DNA of 64,000 bases from a virus. The notes under the pieces are model-generated. The model had not been told where the DNA came from and made no database searches. It saw only the letters and a program-made list of their open reading frames with translations. Positions 43,891 to 52,427 of this stretch are shown here, in pieces. The stretch spans positions 1-64,000 of IMG/VR virus record IMGVR_UViG_3300010430_000022. One strand, written 5' to 3'. Position 1 is the stretch's first letter, and the number at the start of each line of letters is the position of its first letter. Position numbers and translations under genes: made by a program.

Positions 43891-46473
43891 ATGGCGCAGG
43901 GATTCGACGAAATTCTCGGCCTTTACCAGGCATCCGTGAGGAAGAGCCCTGCCTTGATGATGGAGACGATCAACGTCGATTCCAATCGTGGTGTCACATC
44001 GCGCGGCAACTCTCCATACGACAAGTATGCGTCCCCTGCGACTCGGGCTAAAGTCCTTGAGTCTCGGATGCAGGAGATCGAGGCTTTTGCGCGCAGCCGC
44101 AGTCTCTCTGCGTCAGCTATCTACGCTCTTGCGGAAGCCGCGATGCGCACTGGAAAGATCCCTGATCTCGGTCAGTTCGGTCTGGCTGGTGACGACGCGG
44201 TCGCAACCAAGCAGTTCCTCATCTCCAACGTCCTGAACATCGCTGGTCTGGAATGGACTGACTACAAGGGCGATCCGGTTGTCGAGGACGACGAAGAGCC
44301 TGAGCACCACGGCGCGCACGTCGTGGGCGATGAGCCGATGCGCATAGCCCAGGAGCAGGAGCCTCCTAAGAAGCGTCGGCGCCCGAAGACTACTGCTGGC
44401 GGCTACCAGATGGCCGACACAAGCAATGATCCTGCACGATTCATGGCTGAGGGCGCCGAGGGTATGCAGTCCAGTGGACAGAAGCTCGGCTCCCACTGGG
44501 CGAAGCACACTCCAAATCGCGTCGGATCAGCAGGCGCCAAGCGTGAGCGCCGGGCTGCCCACAAGGCAGGACGTCGTGCCGGGCAGGCTGACGCCGAGCA
44601 GGGCATGTCTGACTACGAGCAGGATAAGGAGGAGCGCGAGGAGCATCTTGAAGTCGATCCGACTCGCTTCATGGCTGAGGCTCCCGAGGACTACTGGCAG
44701 CGCTCTCGCACAGATCGCAAGAAGTCACAGGCCAACTACGACGAGCGCGTGAAGCGCCGCGCTTCTCAGTTGGGGGGCACCGGCGAAACCGGCTCTCCTG
44801 AGGTTCAGGAACAGAAGGCCAAGTCGAGGGCTGCTACCGCTGCGCGCGAAGCTGCGAAGGCTGCAAAGGCGAAGAAGTTCGGTATCGACCGGAAGCCCAA
44901 GATGGATAGCGTCGAATTCGATCCCATGACCTTCATGGGTGAGGGTGTGAAGCCAAAGCCGCAGGCCGGCTTCACCGAGAAGCAGGTCCGCAAGTTCACC
45001 GGCAGGAACCGCAAGGGTGCGCGCCGTCGCGAAGTTGGCGATGGTTACGGCCGATACGGTCGCCCGGTTGCTGGTGGCGGTCGCGGAAAGAAGGGCGTCC
45101 AAGGTGGCTGGGGACCAACCGACGAGCGGAAGGAGCCTCAAGACGTTGACGTTCAGGCTGACTCTGTTTTTGTCGATCCCTCCCGCTTCATGGCTGAAGG
45201 AGATGATCCCTACGACCGAATCGTGACCGCTGCTGGACATAGACGGCGGCCACACGAGCTTCAAGGCGAGGAGTTGAAGCGCGCCAAGGCAGAGAGTCAG
45301 CGTCGTCGTGAGTCTCCCGAACGTCGGGAGCAGGTGAAGCAGTGGAAGAAGTCTCGTAAGGATCGAGAGTCCCGCAAGGCGGCACGAGCAAAGGAAATGG
45401 GCGTCGAGCGCAAGCCGCAGATGAACAGTCTTGAGTTCGATCCCTTTCAGTTCATGGCTGAGGAGAAGGACACTGTCGGTGGACCTTCGAACGCGACCCT
45501 CTCGCCCAACCGCATGTCCGATGGTGGCGACACGCCCCACAAGCTCCAGGACTACGAGCGGAATGACCTTCTCTCGAAAGAGGTCATGGCGAAGCTGAGG
45601 AAGATTGCCGGAGACGGCGTCTACGGCTACTCCCGTGAGGATCTCTTCCGGCTCGCCCGCGAGCGCGGTCTGCTCGGGACCGAGGAGGCTGTCGAAGAGG
45701 CCGCCCATCTTGGTGCTGCCGGAAACGACCGTAGCGCCGGCAGCGCTGGTCTCGGCAACTACCCCGGCCCCACCACAGTTCCCTGGGAAGAGGACGAGAA
45801 GGAGAAGCGACGTCGGAAGCAGGAAGAAGACGCTCGTTCTGAGGTCGACAAAATCCTTGGGATTGAGCAAGGTGATCCGCGTGGCGACTCCTGGCCCAAG
45901 CTTGGTGGCGAGATGGCTCGCCTCATGGGTGTTCAGGAAAGCGTAGGCACTCCGGTCCATACCTACATGACCCAAGAGGAGGTTGCGGCCGAGGAGAAGG
46001 CTCTTCGCGAGCGTTCTGAGACCGACAAGATCCTTGGGATCATGCCTGGTGACCCCCGTGGCGACGCCTGGCCCAAGCTCGGCGGTGAGATGGCGCGTCT
46101 CATGAATCTGGAGGATCAAGGCGTTTTCCGGGCCCCGCGTGGCATCAACATGGACGAGCCGGCCGAAGATCAGATCGACGAGATGACCACTTCGGGCGGT
46201 CTAGGTGGCTTCATTGGTGGAGGCATGATGGGCGGCGGCATGATGGGCCGCACCTGCGCTATGCCCTCCTACGACGCGTCCTATCAGCTTCCGGAGGATC
46301 CGGACGAGCGCGTCAAGGCCCTCAACAAGCTGCTCAACAAGGGCAAGAAGAAGGGCAAGAAGGTTCAGGAGAGCGAGGAGATCTACGAGCCGGCACCGAA
46401 CTCAACTGAGGTCCCGACTGTTCGTGACGAAGCCTACGACGCTCATCCTTCGCGCTTCATGAAGCGCCGCTAG
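43891..46473 (+). CDS. Repeat protein with multiple RFMAEG motifs
   Basis: An 860-residue protein. A motif (V/L)-x-(F/V)-DP-x-x-FM-(A/G)-E-(G/A/E) occurs at about residues 183, 258, 346, 432 and 520, and a cut-down version HPSRFMKRR forms the C-terminus. Each has M/F-x-E, a plausible prohead-protease site, so the protein may be cut into fragments. Between the motifs lie basic Lys/Arg segments, two of which are near-copies (GIDRKPKMDSVEFDP and GVERKPQMNSLEFDP). Two tandem ~36-residue repeats lie near 650-745. The N-terminus has KSPALMMET near residue 18. No enzyme motif was seen. Confidence 0.7.
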   Translation: MAQGFDEILGLYQASVRKSPALMMETINVDSNRGVTSRGNSPYDKYASPATRAKVLESRMQEIEAFARSRSLSASAIYALAEAAMRTGKIPDLGQFGLAGDDAVATKQFLISNVLNIAGLEWTDYKGDPVVEDDEEPEHHGAHVVGDEPMRIAQEQEPPKKRRRPKTTAGGYQMADTSNDPARFMAEGAEGMQSSGQKLGSHWAKHTPNRVGSAGAKRERRAAHKAGRRAGQADAEQGMSDYEQDKEEREEHLEVDPTRFMAEAPEDYWQRSRTDRKKSQANYDERVKRRASQLGGTGETGSPEVQEQKAKSRAATAAREAAKAAKAKKFGIDRKPKMDSVEFDPMTFMGEGVKPKPQAGFTEKQVRKFTGRNRKGARRREVGDGYGRYGRPVAGGGRGKKGVQGGWGPTDERKEPQDVDVQADSVFVDPSRFMAEGDDPYDRIVTAAGHRRRPHELQGEELKRAKAESQRRRESPERREQVKQWKKSRKDRESRKAARAKEMGVERKPQMNSLEFDPFQFMAEEKDTVGGPSNATLSPNRMSDGGDTPHKLQDYERNDLLSKEVMAKLRKIAGDGVYGYSREDLFRLARERGLLGTEEAVEEAAHLGAAGNDRSAGSAGLGNYPGPTTVPWEEDEKEKRRRKQEEDARSEVDKILGIEQGDPRGDSWPKLGGEMARLMGVQESVGTPVHTYMTQEEVAAEEKALRERSETDKILGIMPGDPRGDAWPKLGGEMARLMNLEDQGVFRAPRGINMDEPAEDQIDEMTTSGGLGGFIGGGMMGGGMMGRTCAMPSYDASYQLPEDPDERVKALNKLLNKGKKKGKKVQESEEIYEPAPNSTEVPTVRDEAYDAHPSRFMKRR
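45838..46120 (+). repeat. Tandem DKILGI...GGEMARLM repeat
   Basis: Two copies of a ~36-residue unit inside the 860-residue protein. Each runs S-E-x-DKILGI-x-x-GDPRGD-x-WPKLGGEMARLM, at nt 45838-45945 and 46012-46120. The amino acid identity is high while codons differ in places, so the duplication is not brand new. Confidence 0.75.
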
Positions 46474-46481
46474 AGGTCTAC

Positions 46482-46766
46482 GTGACGCTCGAACGCACCA
46501 ACCTCATCATGGAGACCGGCCCCTACGGGGGCGGGGGCGGTGGTCGTTCGGCTGGTGGATTCGCTACGCCTGTTTCGGGCCGGCGGTTCAATACCTGGCC
46601 GTTCGTCCCCAACGCTAAGCTTCTGATGCAGAAGGATCAGGAGGCTCAGCGCCGCCGCGAACGTCTTCGCGAATTGGCGTTAGGATGGTTCATGCACGGT
46701 GGCATGGGGACCGCCGGCTCGACGAACGGTGCGTCTAGTGGCTCAGCCCCAGGATCAATCTTCTAG
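46482..46766 (+). CDS. Small Gly-rich protein with capsid-targeting motif
   Basis: A 94-residue protein with a GTG start and N-terminus MTLERTNLIMETG, a clear variant of the LERTPLLLE motif (I-M-E site). It continues with a Gly run (YGGGGGGRSAGG), a short basic helix (KDQEAQRRRERLRELAL) and a Gly/Ser tail. Cleavage after Glu11 would leave a small Gly-rich internal protein. It lies eight bases after the RFMAEG-repeat gene. Confidence 0.6.
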   Translation: MTLERTNLIMETGPYGGGGGGRSAGGFATPVSGRRFNTWPFVPNAKLLMQKDQEAQRRRERLRELALGWFMHGGMGTAGSTNGASSGSAPGSIF

Positions 46767-47007
46767 CGACAGCACGAAATGGTGCAGGTGCGAACAGCGC
46801 CCACCAATGCCTGGCTCAGATCTTTGCCTCCCGTGCTCAAAGAAAGATCTCGAATCCCCTCAAGAGTGTGGTGCTGAGGGTCCGATAGAGGATCAAAGAG
46901 ATCGCCTTGGGGCTCTACGGGCCCTAGTCTGGTCACTGATACTTAGCTGCCTGGCGTTCGTGCTAGGAATCGGTATCTTCGTGGGCTGGATTATCTGGGG
47001 CAAGTGA
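46738..47007 (+). CDS. Small Cys-motif membrane protein
   Basis: An 89-residue ORF from GTG 46738, overlapping the previous gene; the start is uncertain because no strong RBS is visible. A CxC...CLPC pattern (CRCEQRPPMPGSDLCLPC) may bind zinc. Near the C-terminus, residues ~65-86 form one transmembrane helix (LILSCLAFVLGIGIFVGWII). Function unknown. Confidence 0.45.
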   Translation: MAQPQDQSSSDSTKWCRCEQRPPMPGSDLCLPCSKKDLESPQECGAEGPIEDQRDRLGALRALVWSLILSCLAFVLGIGIFVGWIIWGK

Positions 47008-47041
47008 AGCGACAGCCCGCGGGGCGAGGTGAGGTGAAATC

Positions 47042-47593
47042 GTGGCCAAAAACATGGCTGATCTAGGGTGCAAGTCGACTATCTACATCACACCACCGAA
47101 GATTGCGGACCCGGTACGGTCCTACTTTGCTTCGGGTGTGATTCCGCTCGATCCGGCGACGGAACCGAACAACCCGTTGAAGGCAACGAACTTCTGCACG
47201 GGCCCTGGCTCGAATGGTGGCTCTCTTGGAGATGGGCTTACCGTCTCTTGGTCAGACCACGGTGGCGTCTTCGTCAATCCTCCCTACGGCAAAGGCATGA
47301 AGGATTGGTGCGCCAAGATCCACGAGGAGACGGTCGCCGGAACTGAGATTCTGGCCCTCCTTCCCTGCGGTGCTCGGTTCGCCACCAAGTATTGGCAAGA
47401 CCACATCTTCAATTCCGGACTGGACGTCACACTGTTCGTGCGTGGACGGGTACAGTTCCTTCGTCCGGACGGCTCGGGGACGCAGGGCTCAAACCCCTAC
47501 GACTCGCAACTGCTTGGGTTCAATGTGGACATCGACAAGTTCGTCAAGTGCTTCGGCCACCTTGGGTCGGTCGTGAAGATGGAAGTTGCATGA
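47042..47593 (+). CDS. DNA N6-adenine methyltransferase (phage Dam type)
   Basis: A 183-residue protein with GTG start. It shows DPATEPNNPL near residue 36 and the catalytic NPPYG motif in VFVNPPYGKGMKDWC near residue 78, as in the phage Dam (DNA N-6-adenine-methyltransferase) family, which is about this length. It would use S-adenosylmethionine to methylate adenine in phage DNA, protecting it from restriction. A second, larger methylase is at 56600. Its stop overlaps the next start (ATGA). Confidence 0.85.
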   Translation: MAKNMADLGCKSTIYITPPKIADPVRSYFASGVIPLDPATEPNNPLKATNFCTGPGSNGGSLGDGLTVSWSDHGGVFVNPPYGKGMKDWCAKIHEETVAGTEILALLPCGARFATKYWQDHIFNSGLDVTLFVRGRVQFLRPDGSGTQGSNPYDSQLLGFNVDIDKFVKCFGHLGSVVKMEVA

Positions 47594-47853
47594 GCGGATT
47601 CCAGATCGGTGTTCTGATCTGGCTCGTCTTTCTCACTATCCGGAGCTTCACGGCGCAGGCCAGAACCGCGAAGGTCGTTGACCTACTGGTGGAGATGGAC
47701 GTTCTGAAGCGCGTTGAGACGCCGACGAAGAAGACTAGCTCTACGACGACTTATGTGCCGCCAGACCGATCTGATCCCGACAACAACCCGTTCCTGAAGG
47801 CGGGAATCGAAGCAATCAGGCAGAGCAAGAAGAAAGGCAGCCAGGATGGGTGA
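47590..47853 (+). CDS. Small single-pass membrane protein
   Basis: An 87-residue protein from ATG 47590, coupled to the Dam gene by ATGA. Residues ~4-17 (FQIGVLIWLVFLTI) form a short N-terminal transmembrane segment, and the remainder is Thr/Lys-rich. It overlaps the next start by eight bases. Function unknown. Confidence 0.5.
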   Translation: MSGFQIGVLIWLVFLTIRSFTAQARTAKVVDLLVEMDVLKRVETPTKKTSSTTTYVPPDRSDPDNNPFLKAGIEAIRQSKKKGSQDG

Positions 47854-48658
47854 GCAGCCGAACAAGATCCTGTTCCTGATCGGAGGGAACGCGGGCCACG
47901 GGAAGGACACCTTCGCGGACTACTTGAAGGAGGTCACAACACTCTGGACGGGGACCTACTCAACCGCCTACGCCTATGGGATCAAGAAGATCGTTCACGA
48001 GACCTACGGAACCCCGTGGGAGATCCTGAACGGGAACAAGGACGTCAAGGAGTCCTCCTTCATCTATCTGGGGGGCCAGAAGACCGAAGTCACGGTTCGT
48101 CGTGCGCTCCAGAACATCGGCCAGTTCCACAGGGAGACTTTCGGTCCGACCTGCTGGGCAGCCGCGACGCTTACGCGCTGCAAGCAGTCCAACGAGCGTG
48201 TCTGCATCGTGACCGATGCCCGTCACCCAGCCGAAGAGATCCACTGGATCGGCGACGAGGCGGCCTCGGCTGGCTTCGTGGTGGTCCCAGTGAAGATTCG
48301 TAGGGAATCGGTCCCGGTCAACCCAGACCACCCCTCAGAGAGCCTCATTCTGGCTGAGCCGGATGGCTCCTTCTCGTTCATCATCAAGAACGACAGCACG
48401 CTGGAGGATCTGCGGCGCGCTGCTGAGCAAGTCGCCTGCGCTGCTGTGCTTCTCCAGAAAGCTGGTAAGAAGAAGCTCCCTGGGAAGCTCATGGCCTTCG
48501 GAGTCCGCGCTGAGCCGGGACACATGCCCTACGAGCCTACGCTCTCTGCTGAGAGCGCCGACCTGCTCGCCAACAGGATGACGGATGAGACTGGGATACA
48601 CCACACGGCCGAGCTACTCAAGTTCGACCTCCTGACGGGGGTTGCGAGTGGTCACTAG
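47846..48658 (+). CDS. Deoxynucleoside monophosphate kinase-like protein
   Basis: A 270-residue P-loop protein. Walker A is GNAGHGKDT at residues 14-22, followed by YAYGIKKIVHETYG and a VTDARHPAEEI block near residue 125. This pattern resembles the dNMP kinase family of T4-like phages (gp1 type). It would phosphorylate dNMPs for DNA synthesis, consistent with the reductase, dNK and MazG genes nearby. Substrate specificity cannot be read from the sequence. Confidence 0.75.
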   Translation: MGEQPNKILFLIGGNAGHGKDTFADYLKEVTTLWTGTYSTAYAYGIKKIVHETYGTPWEILNGNKDVKESSFIYLGGQKTEVTVRRALQNIGQFHRETFGPTCWAAATLTRCKQSNERVCIVTDARHPAEEIHWIGDEAASAGFVVVPVKIRRESVPVNPDHPSESLILAEPDGSFSFIIKNDSTLEDLRRAAEQVACAAVLLQKAGKKKLPGKLMAFGVRAEPGHMPYEPTLSAESADLLANRMTDETGIHHTAELLKFDLLTGVASGH

Positions 48659-48702
48659 AACTCAGCCGCACCCCGCGGGCTCCTCTTCCAAGGACAGAAC
48701 CA

Positions 48703-49563
48703 ATGTTTGATCGCTTCACCGACCGCGCACGCAAGGTCATGGGCTTGGCTCGTACCGAGGCTCAGACGTTCAACCACCAGTACATCGGGACCGAGCACAT
48801 CCTGCTTGGTCTGATCGAAGAGGGCTCTGGGATCGCTGCCAACGTGCTTCGCAATCTCGATGTCGGGTCGCTGGTAGTGCGTCACGAAGTCGAGAAGATG
48901 CTCCAGGATGGCCCGACCATGGTCACTATGGGTCAGCTTCCGTTCACTCCGCGTGCAAAGCGACTGCTGGAGCTAGCTGGCGGTGCAGCGAACGAAATGC
49001 ACCACGGCTACATCGGCACTGAGCACCTTCTCCTAGGAGTCCTTCTCGAAGACGAAGGCACAGCCGCTAAGGCGCTGAAGAACCTCGGGCTGAACTCGGA
49101 CAACGTTCGCGCCGAGGTCATGGAGTTGCTCGGCCCCCTGGCAAACAGGCCCATTACGGAGGCGACGACTAACGATGTAGGGTTCGACGACTACCAAGCG
49201 TTCACGCGCACGACCGCCGTCTACCCCGGCTGCGACGAGCAGGGCTTCCACAGCGCCTCTTACTGCACCTTCGGCCTTACCGGCGAGGCCGGCGAGGTCG
49301 CCGAGAAGATGAAGAAGCGCTACCGCCTGGGCGGCCCCAATGCTTTCCTTCCCGGCTCGGTTGTGGACTACAAGGGCAACCCTGAGACCTACGAGGAGTT
49401 CGTGGAGGGCGTTAAGAAGGAACTCGGAGACGTGCTTTGGTACGTCGCGGGCCTCGCTGCTGAACTCGGAATCTCGCTCTCTGACGTTGCTGACGCCAAC
49501 ATCGTGAAGCTCTCGTCGCGCAAAGAACGCGGTGTGCTCAAGGGCAAGGGCGACGATAGGTAA
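48703..49563 (+). CDS. ClpC-type N-domain fused to MazG-like pyrophosphohydrolase
   Basis: A 286-residue protein. Residues 1-145 are two Clp-N repeats: MFDRFTDRARKVMGLARTEA with YIGTEHILLGLIEEGSG, then FTPRAKRLLELA with YIGTEHLLLGVLLEDEG, as in ClpC unfoldases. Residues ~160-280 are a MazG-like domain: GLTGEAGEVAEKMKKRY (E-x-x-E) and VKKELGDVLWYVAGLAAELG (E-x-x-D). There is no AAA+ ATPase. The MazG part should hydrolyse nucleotides such as dNTPs or alarmones, and the Clp-N part could bind ClpC adaptors or substrates. It is a fusion I have not seen described. Confidence 0.85.
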   Translation: MFDRFTDRARKVMGLARTEAQTFNHQYIGTEHILLGLIEEGSGIAANVLRNLDVGSLVVRHEVEKMLQDGPTMVTMGQLPFTPRAKRLLELAGGAANEMHHGYIGTEHLLLGVLLEDEGTAAKALKNLGLNSDNVRAEVMELLGPLANRPITEATTNDVGFDDYQAFTRTTAVYPGCDEQGFHSASYCTFGLTGEAGEVAEKMKKRYRLGGPNAFLPGSVVDYKGNPETYEEFVEGVKKELGDVLWYVAGLAAELGISLSDVADANIVKLSSRKERGVLKGKGDDR

Positions 49564-49894
49564 CCGCGCGCTCACGCGCCGTGTCTGTCAAGTCCTAAGA
49601 CCGAATAATCGGTAAGTCTCGGTCTATTCGTTGCATTCGACCGCTACTGCAAGACCTACGTCGTGTCACACGAATAGGTCTCGCAGTCCCCGAGCGCGAT
49701 GCGCTATGGTGGCTAACCTGGGTCGCACAGACGAAGCCTCGAATGGTATGTAACGTCTACTGGTCCAGTAAAAGAAACACGAGTTGTTGGGCGCGAGGTG
49801 AGCAGGGGCTTGGGACGTATTACGGCTGAACGCCGATACCCCACAGACCTCTCTCCGGTGAATACGTACCCACAGCTTACAAGGAGGTAACTAC
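49564..49894 (+). promoter_or_regulatory. Structured leader upstream of the class II RNR gene
   Basis: A 331-base non-coding stretch with several strong stems: AGACCGA/TCGGTCT (49598-49625), a 17-base-pair hairpin ACTGC-a-AGACCTA-cg-TCGTG / CACGA-a-TAGGTCT-c-GCAGT (49646-49687), AGCGC-GAT-GCGCT (49693-49705), and a long-range GGG-a-CGTATT / AATACG-ta-CCC element (49812-49871) with an inner CGGC/GCCG stem. It ends ten bases before the RBS AAGGAGG (49881-49887). No standard cobalamin-riboswitch box could be matched. It may be a cis-regulatory RNA or a small RNA gene. Confidence 0.5.
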
Positions 49895-52339
49895 GTGGCA
49901 GGCTCCGCTACCCGCTCGGCATCTGACGATCTTTCCAAGTCCATTGCGTTCTTCAGTGGCGCTGAGATGCCTGCTCGGGTGTGGAATCGAAAGTACCGGT
50001 TGCGCGACAAGGTCGACAACTACCTGGAGGAGTCGCCCCTTCAGACCTTCTGCCGCATGGCCGACGCCGTTCACGCCCCGACCGACTCGTCGATGCGGCA
50101 GAACCTCGTCGAGAGGCGCTTCATTCCCGCCGGCCGGATCCTCTTCGCCCTCGGAAACCCCTACTTCAGCGCAACCCTAAAGAACTGCTATGTACTGGGC
50201 CTGGAGGGAGACTCGTTGGAGTCAATCTCCGAGCTTCGTGGGCAGATGGCACGCACTTACGCCATGGGCGGGGGTGTCGGGATCGATCTCTCGGCTCTGC
50301 GTCCTGCTGGCGCTCCTGTGAAGAACTGCGCAATCACGTCCTCGGGCGCTGCGAGCTTCGCTGACGGCTTCTCGCACCTGACAGGTGAGATTGGTCAGAA
50401 TGGTCGTCGCGGCGCGCTCATGATCTCTCTGAGCGTCGACCACCCCGACATTCAGCGCTTCGTGCAGGCCAAGAACGACTTCAACCACGACCTCGCGACC
50501 AAGATCCGTGAGAAGCTCCCCCGCAAGCTATACAAGCAACTGAACGAAGAGGTCATCGAGCCTCGTCGTGCGTGCGGTAACGCCAACATGAGCGTTCGCA
50601 TCACCGACCGCTTCATGAAGGCTGTGAAGGACGGCAAGCACCACATCACGCGCTTCATCATGGACGACGGGCAGGAGATCACCGAGGTCTTCGACGCCAA
50701 GAAGCTGTTCCGTGACATCGTAATGGGTGCTTGGAGCCACGGCTGCCCTGGCTGCCTGTTCTGGGACACCATGGCGCGCGAGGACAACCGCAATTACCTC
50801 GCACCTAGGTGGCACATTGTTACCACCAACCCATGCGGAGAGCAGCCTCTCAGCGATGGCGGGTCGTGCAACCTCGGAGCGGTCAATCTCGCTCGGTTCA
50901 CCAAGCACCCTTACACAGACCGTGCTGAGTTCGACTGGGATGGCTTCAAGCAAGCGATCCGTGACGGTGTTTGCTTCCTCGATGAGGTCAACACTATCGA
51001 ACTCGAAGAAAACCGCGCTCCGATCTCGAAGCAGGCCGAGGTCACCGAAGGTCTGCGCCAGGTCGGGCTGGGTGTCATGGGCTATGGCGATCTGTTGCTT
51101 CAGCACCAGATCAAGTACGGCTCGGACGAGGCGCTGGCCTTCACCGACAAGCTGTTCCGCTGCCTCCGCGACACGGCCTATCACGAATCGATCATGCTCG
51201 CGAAGGAGAAGGGTCCGTTCCCTGCCTTCAACTGGGAGCAGATCAAGCGCTCGCCGTTCATCGACCGTCTGCCTGGTGAACTGAAGAAGCTGATGGCGAA
51301 GCACGGTCTTCGCAACAGCAACGTCCTGAGCATCGCACCCACTGGCACTATCGCCATCATGGGTGAGACCACTGGTGGGATCGAGCCGGAGTTCGCTTAC
51401 CAACTTACCCGTGCGGCTCAACTCGGTACCGGCAAGCGGACCAAGTTCACCTTCCTCACGCCTACCGCACAGCGGATCGCCAAGGCGCTCGGTAAGAGCG
51501 TGCCTCAGGGTGAGATCGAAGGCGCGGTCGACATGTCGTGGCTGCCCGAGTGGGCCGTGGCTAGTCACCAGATCGATCCCAAGCGTCGAGTTCTGGTGCA
51601 AGGCACCATTCAGCAGTACATCGACACGGCGATCTCGTCGACGGTGAACCTGCCGGAGACGGCCACAGTCGAGGACGTGATGGACATCTACTGGACTGCT
51701 TACGAGGCAGGCTGCAAGGGTGTCACCGTCTACCGTGAAGGGTCGCGTGAGGGCATTCTTCAGACGCTCCAAGAAGCAGAGCGCCTTGAGTATCCCATCG
51801 AGCCTCCGCTCCAGATCAAGTCCAAGCGGCTGTCGTTCAAGGGGCAGAACGGACTTCAGCGCATCCTCATCAACGTAGGCGACTACCGTCCTGGTGTGCC
51901 ATGCGAGGTCTCGGTCATCCACGGCAAGTCCGGAACTGAGGTCGCGTCCTACGCGTCTGCACTCGGGATCGTCATCTCCATCGCTCTCCAGAACGGCGTC
52001 CACCCGATCAAGCTCGCTCGGGCGATGGAAGGCATCAGCGCTGGCTGGGCAACACGTCTTCCTCTTGACGGCAAGGGCAACAAGCCCACGACCGTTCAGA
52101 GCGTGCCCGACAGCGTGGCTGCCGCGCTGCGGAAGTTCTACGGCAACGGGATCTACGAGAAGGGCCTCGCCGGCAAGCCGATCAACGGCGAGACCAACAA
52201 GACCGGCTGGGAACTCACGGCTGAGGAGCGCAACCGGGCTCAGAACTGCCCGAAGTGCGGCAAGCAGACCTACATTCCAGACTCCTCATGCTGGAAGTGC
52301 ATCAATCCGGCCTGCGACGTCGATGGGATCTGTGGCTAA
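49895..52339 (+). CDS. nrdJ: Class II (adenosylcobalamin-dependent) ribonucleotide reductase
   Basis: An 814-residue protein with GTG start behind AAGGAGG. It has the reductase landmarks LKNCYVLGLEGDS near residue 93, GGGVGIDLSALRP near 125, NPCGEQPLSDGGSCNLGAVN near 312, and APTGTIAIMGETTGGIEPEF near 480. The C-terminus carries a zinc-ribbon-like Cys cluster (NCPKCGKQTYIPDSSCWKC), typical of single-chain B12-dependent class II enzymes. It reduces ribonucleotides to deoxyribonucleotides without a second subunit. Host-supplied coenzyme B12 would be needed. It is upstream of a hairpin rather than an obvious terminator. Confidence 0.92.
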   Translation: MAGSATRSASDDLSKSIAFFSGAEMPARVWNRKYRLRDKVDNYLEESPLQTFCRMADAVHAPTDSSMRQNLVERRFIPAGRILFALGNPYFSATLKNCYVLGLEGDSLESISELRGQMARTYAMGGGVGIDLSALRPAGAPVKNCAITSSGAASFADGFSHLTGEIGQNGRRGALMISLSVDHPDIQRFVQAKNDFNHDLATKIREKLPRKLYKQLNEEVIEPRRACGNANMSVRITDRFMKAVKDGKHHITRFIMDDGQEITEVFDAKKLFRDIVMGAWSHGCPGCLFWDTMAREDNRNYLAPRWHIVTTNPCGEQPLSDGGSCNLGAVNLARFTKHPYTDRAEFDWDGFKQAIRDGVCFLDEVNTIELEENRAPISKQAEVTEGLRQVGLGVMGYGDLLLQHQIKYGSDEALAFTDKLFRCLRDTAYHESIMLAKEKGPFPAFNWEQIKRSPFIDRLPGELKKLMAKHGLRNSNVLSIAPTGTIAIMGETTGGIEPEFAYQLTRAAQLGTGKRTKFTFLTPTAQRIAKALGKSVPQGEIEGAVDMSWLPEWAVASHQIDPKRRVLVQGTIQQYIDTAISSTVNLPETATVEDVMDIYWTAYEAGCKGVTVYREGSREGILQTLQEAERLEYPIEPPLQIKSKRLSFKGQNGLQRILINVGDYRPGVPCEVSVIHGKSGTEVASYASALGIVISIALQNGVHPIKLARAMEGISAGWATRLPLDGKGNKPTTVQSVPDSVAAALRKFYGNGIYEKGLAGKPINGETNKTGWELTAEERNRAQNCPKCGKQTYIPDSSCWKCINPACDVDGICG

Positions 52340-52376
52340 GGGAAGCTAACCCGAGTCAAACAGGTTGGTAACCCAG

Positions 52377-52420
52377 CCCTCGTGATAGGATCGCCAGATA
52401 CGGTAAGCCTGTTACGAGGG
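52377..52420 (+). other. Inverted repeat between the RNR gene and 52428
   Basis: CCCTCGT (52377-52383) and ACGAGGG (52414-52420) could pair across a 30-base loop that contains GATAGG and GGTAAG. The TTG start of the next gene is eight bases after it. It may be a weak attenuator or promoter region; no T-run follows directly. Confidence 0.3.
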
Positions 52421-52427
52421 TCGTCTT

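Noticed and set aside
44725-46119. Minus-strand frame (464 codons) over the RFMAEG-repeat gene
   Set aside because: Antisense of a well supported + gene; repeats in it are just the reverse of the + repeats.
49564-49894. Cobalamin riboswitch upstream of the class II RNR
   Set aside because: The expected conserved blocks of cobalamin riboswitches could not be aligned by eye; only unassigned hairpins are supported.
50528-52003. Minus-strand frame (491 codons) over the RNR gene
   Set aside because: The RNR reading is certain from motifs; the antisense frame is a high-GC shadow.
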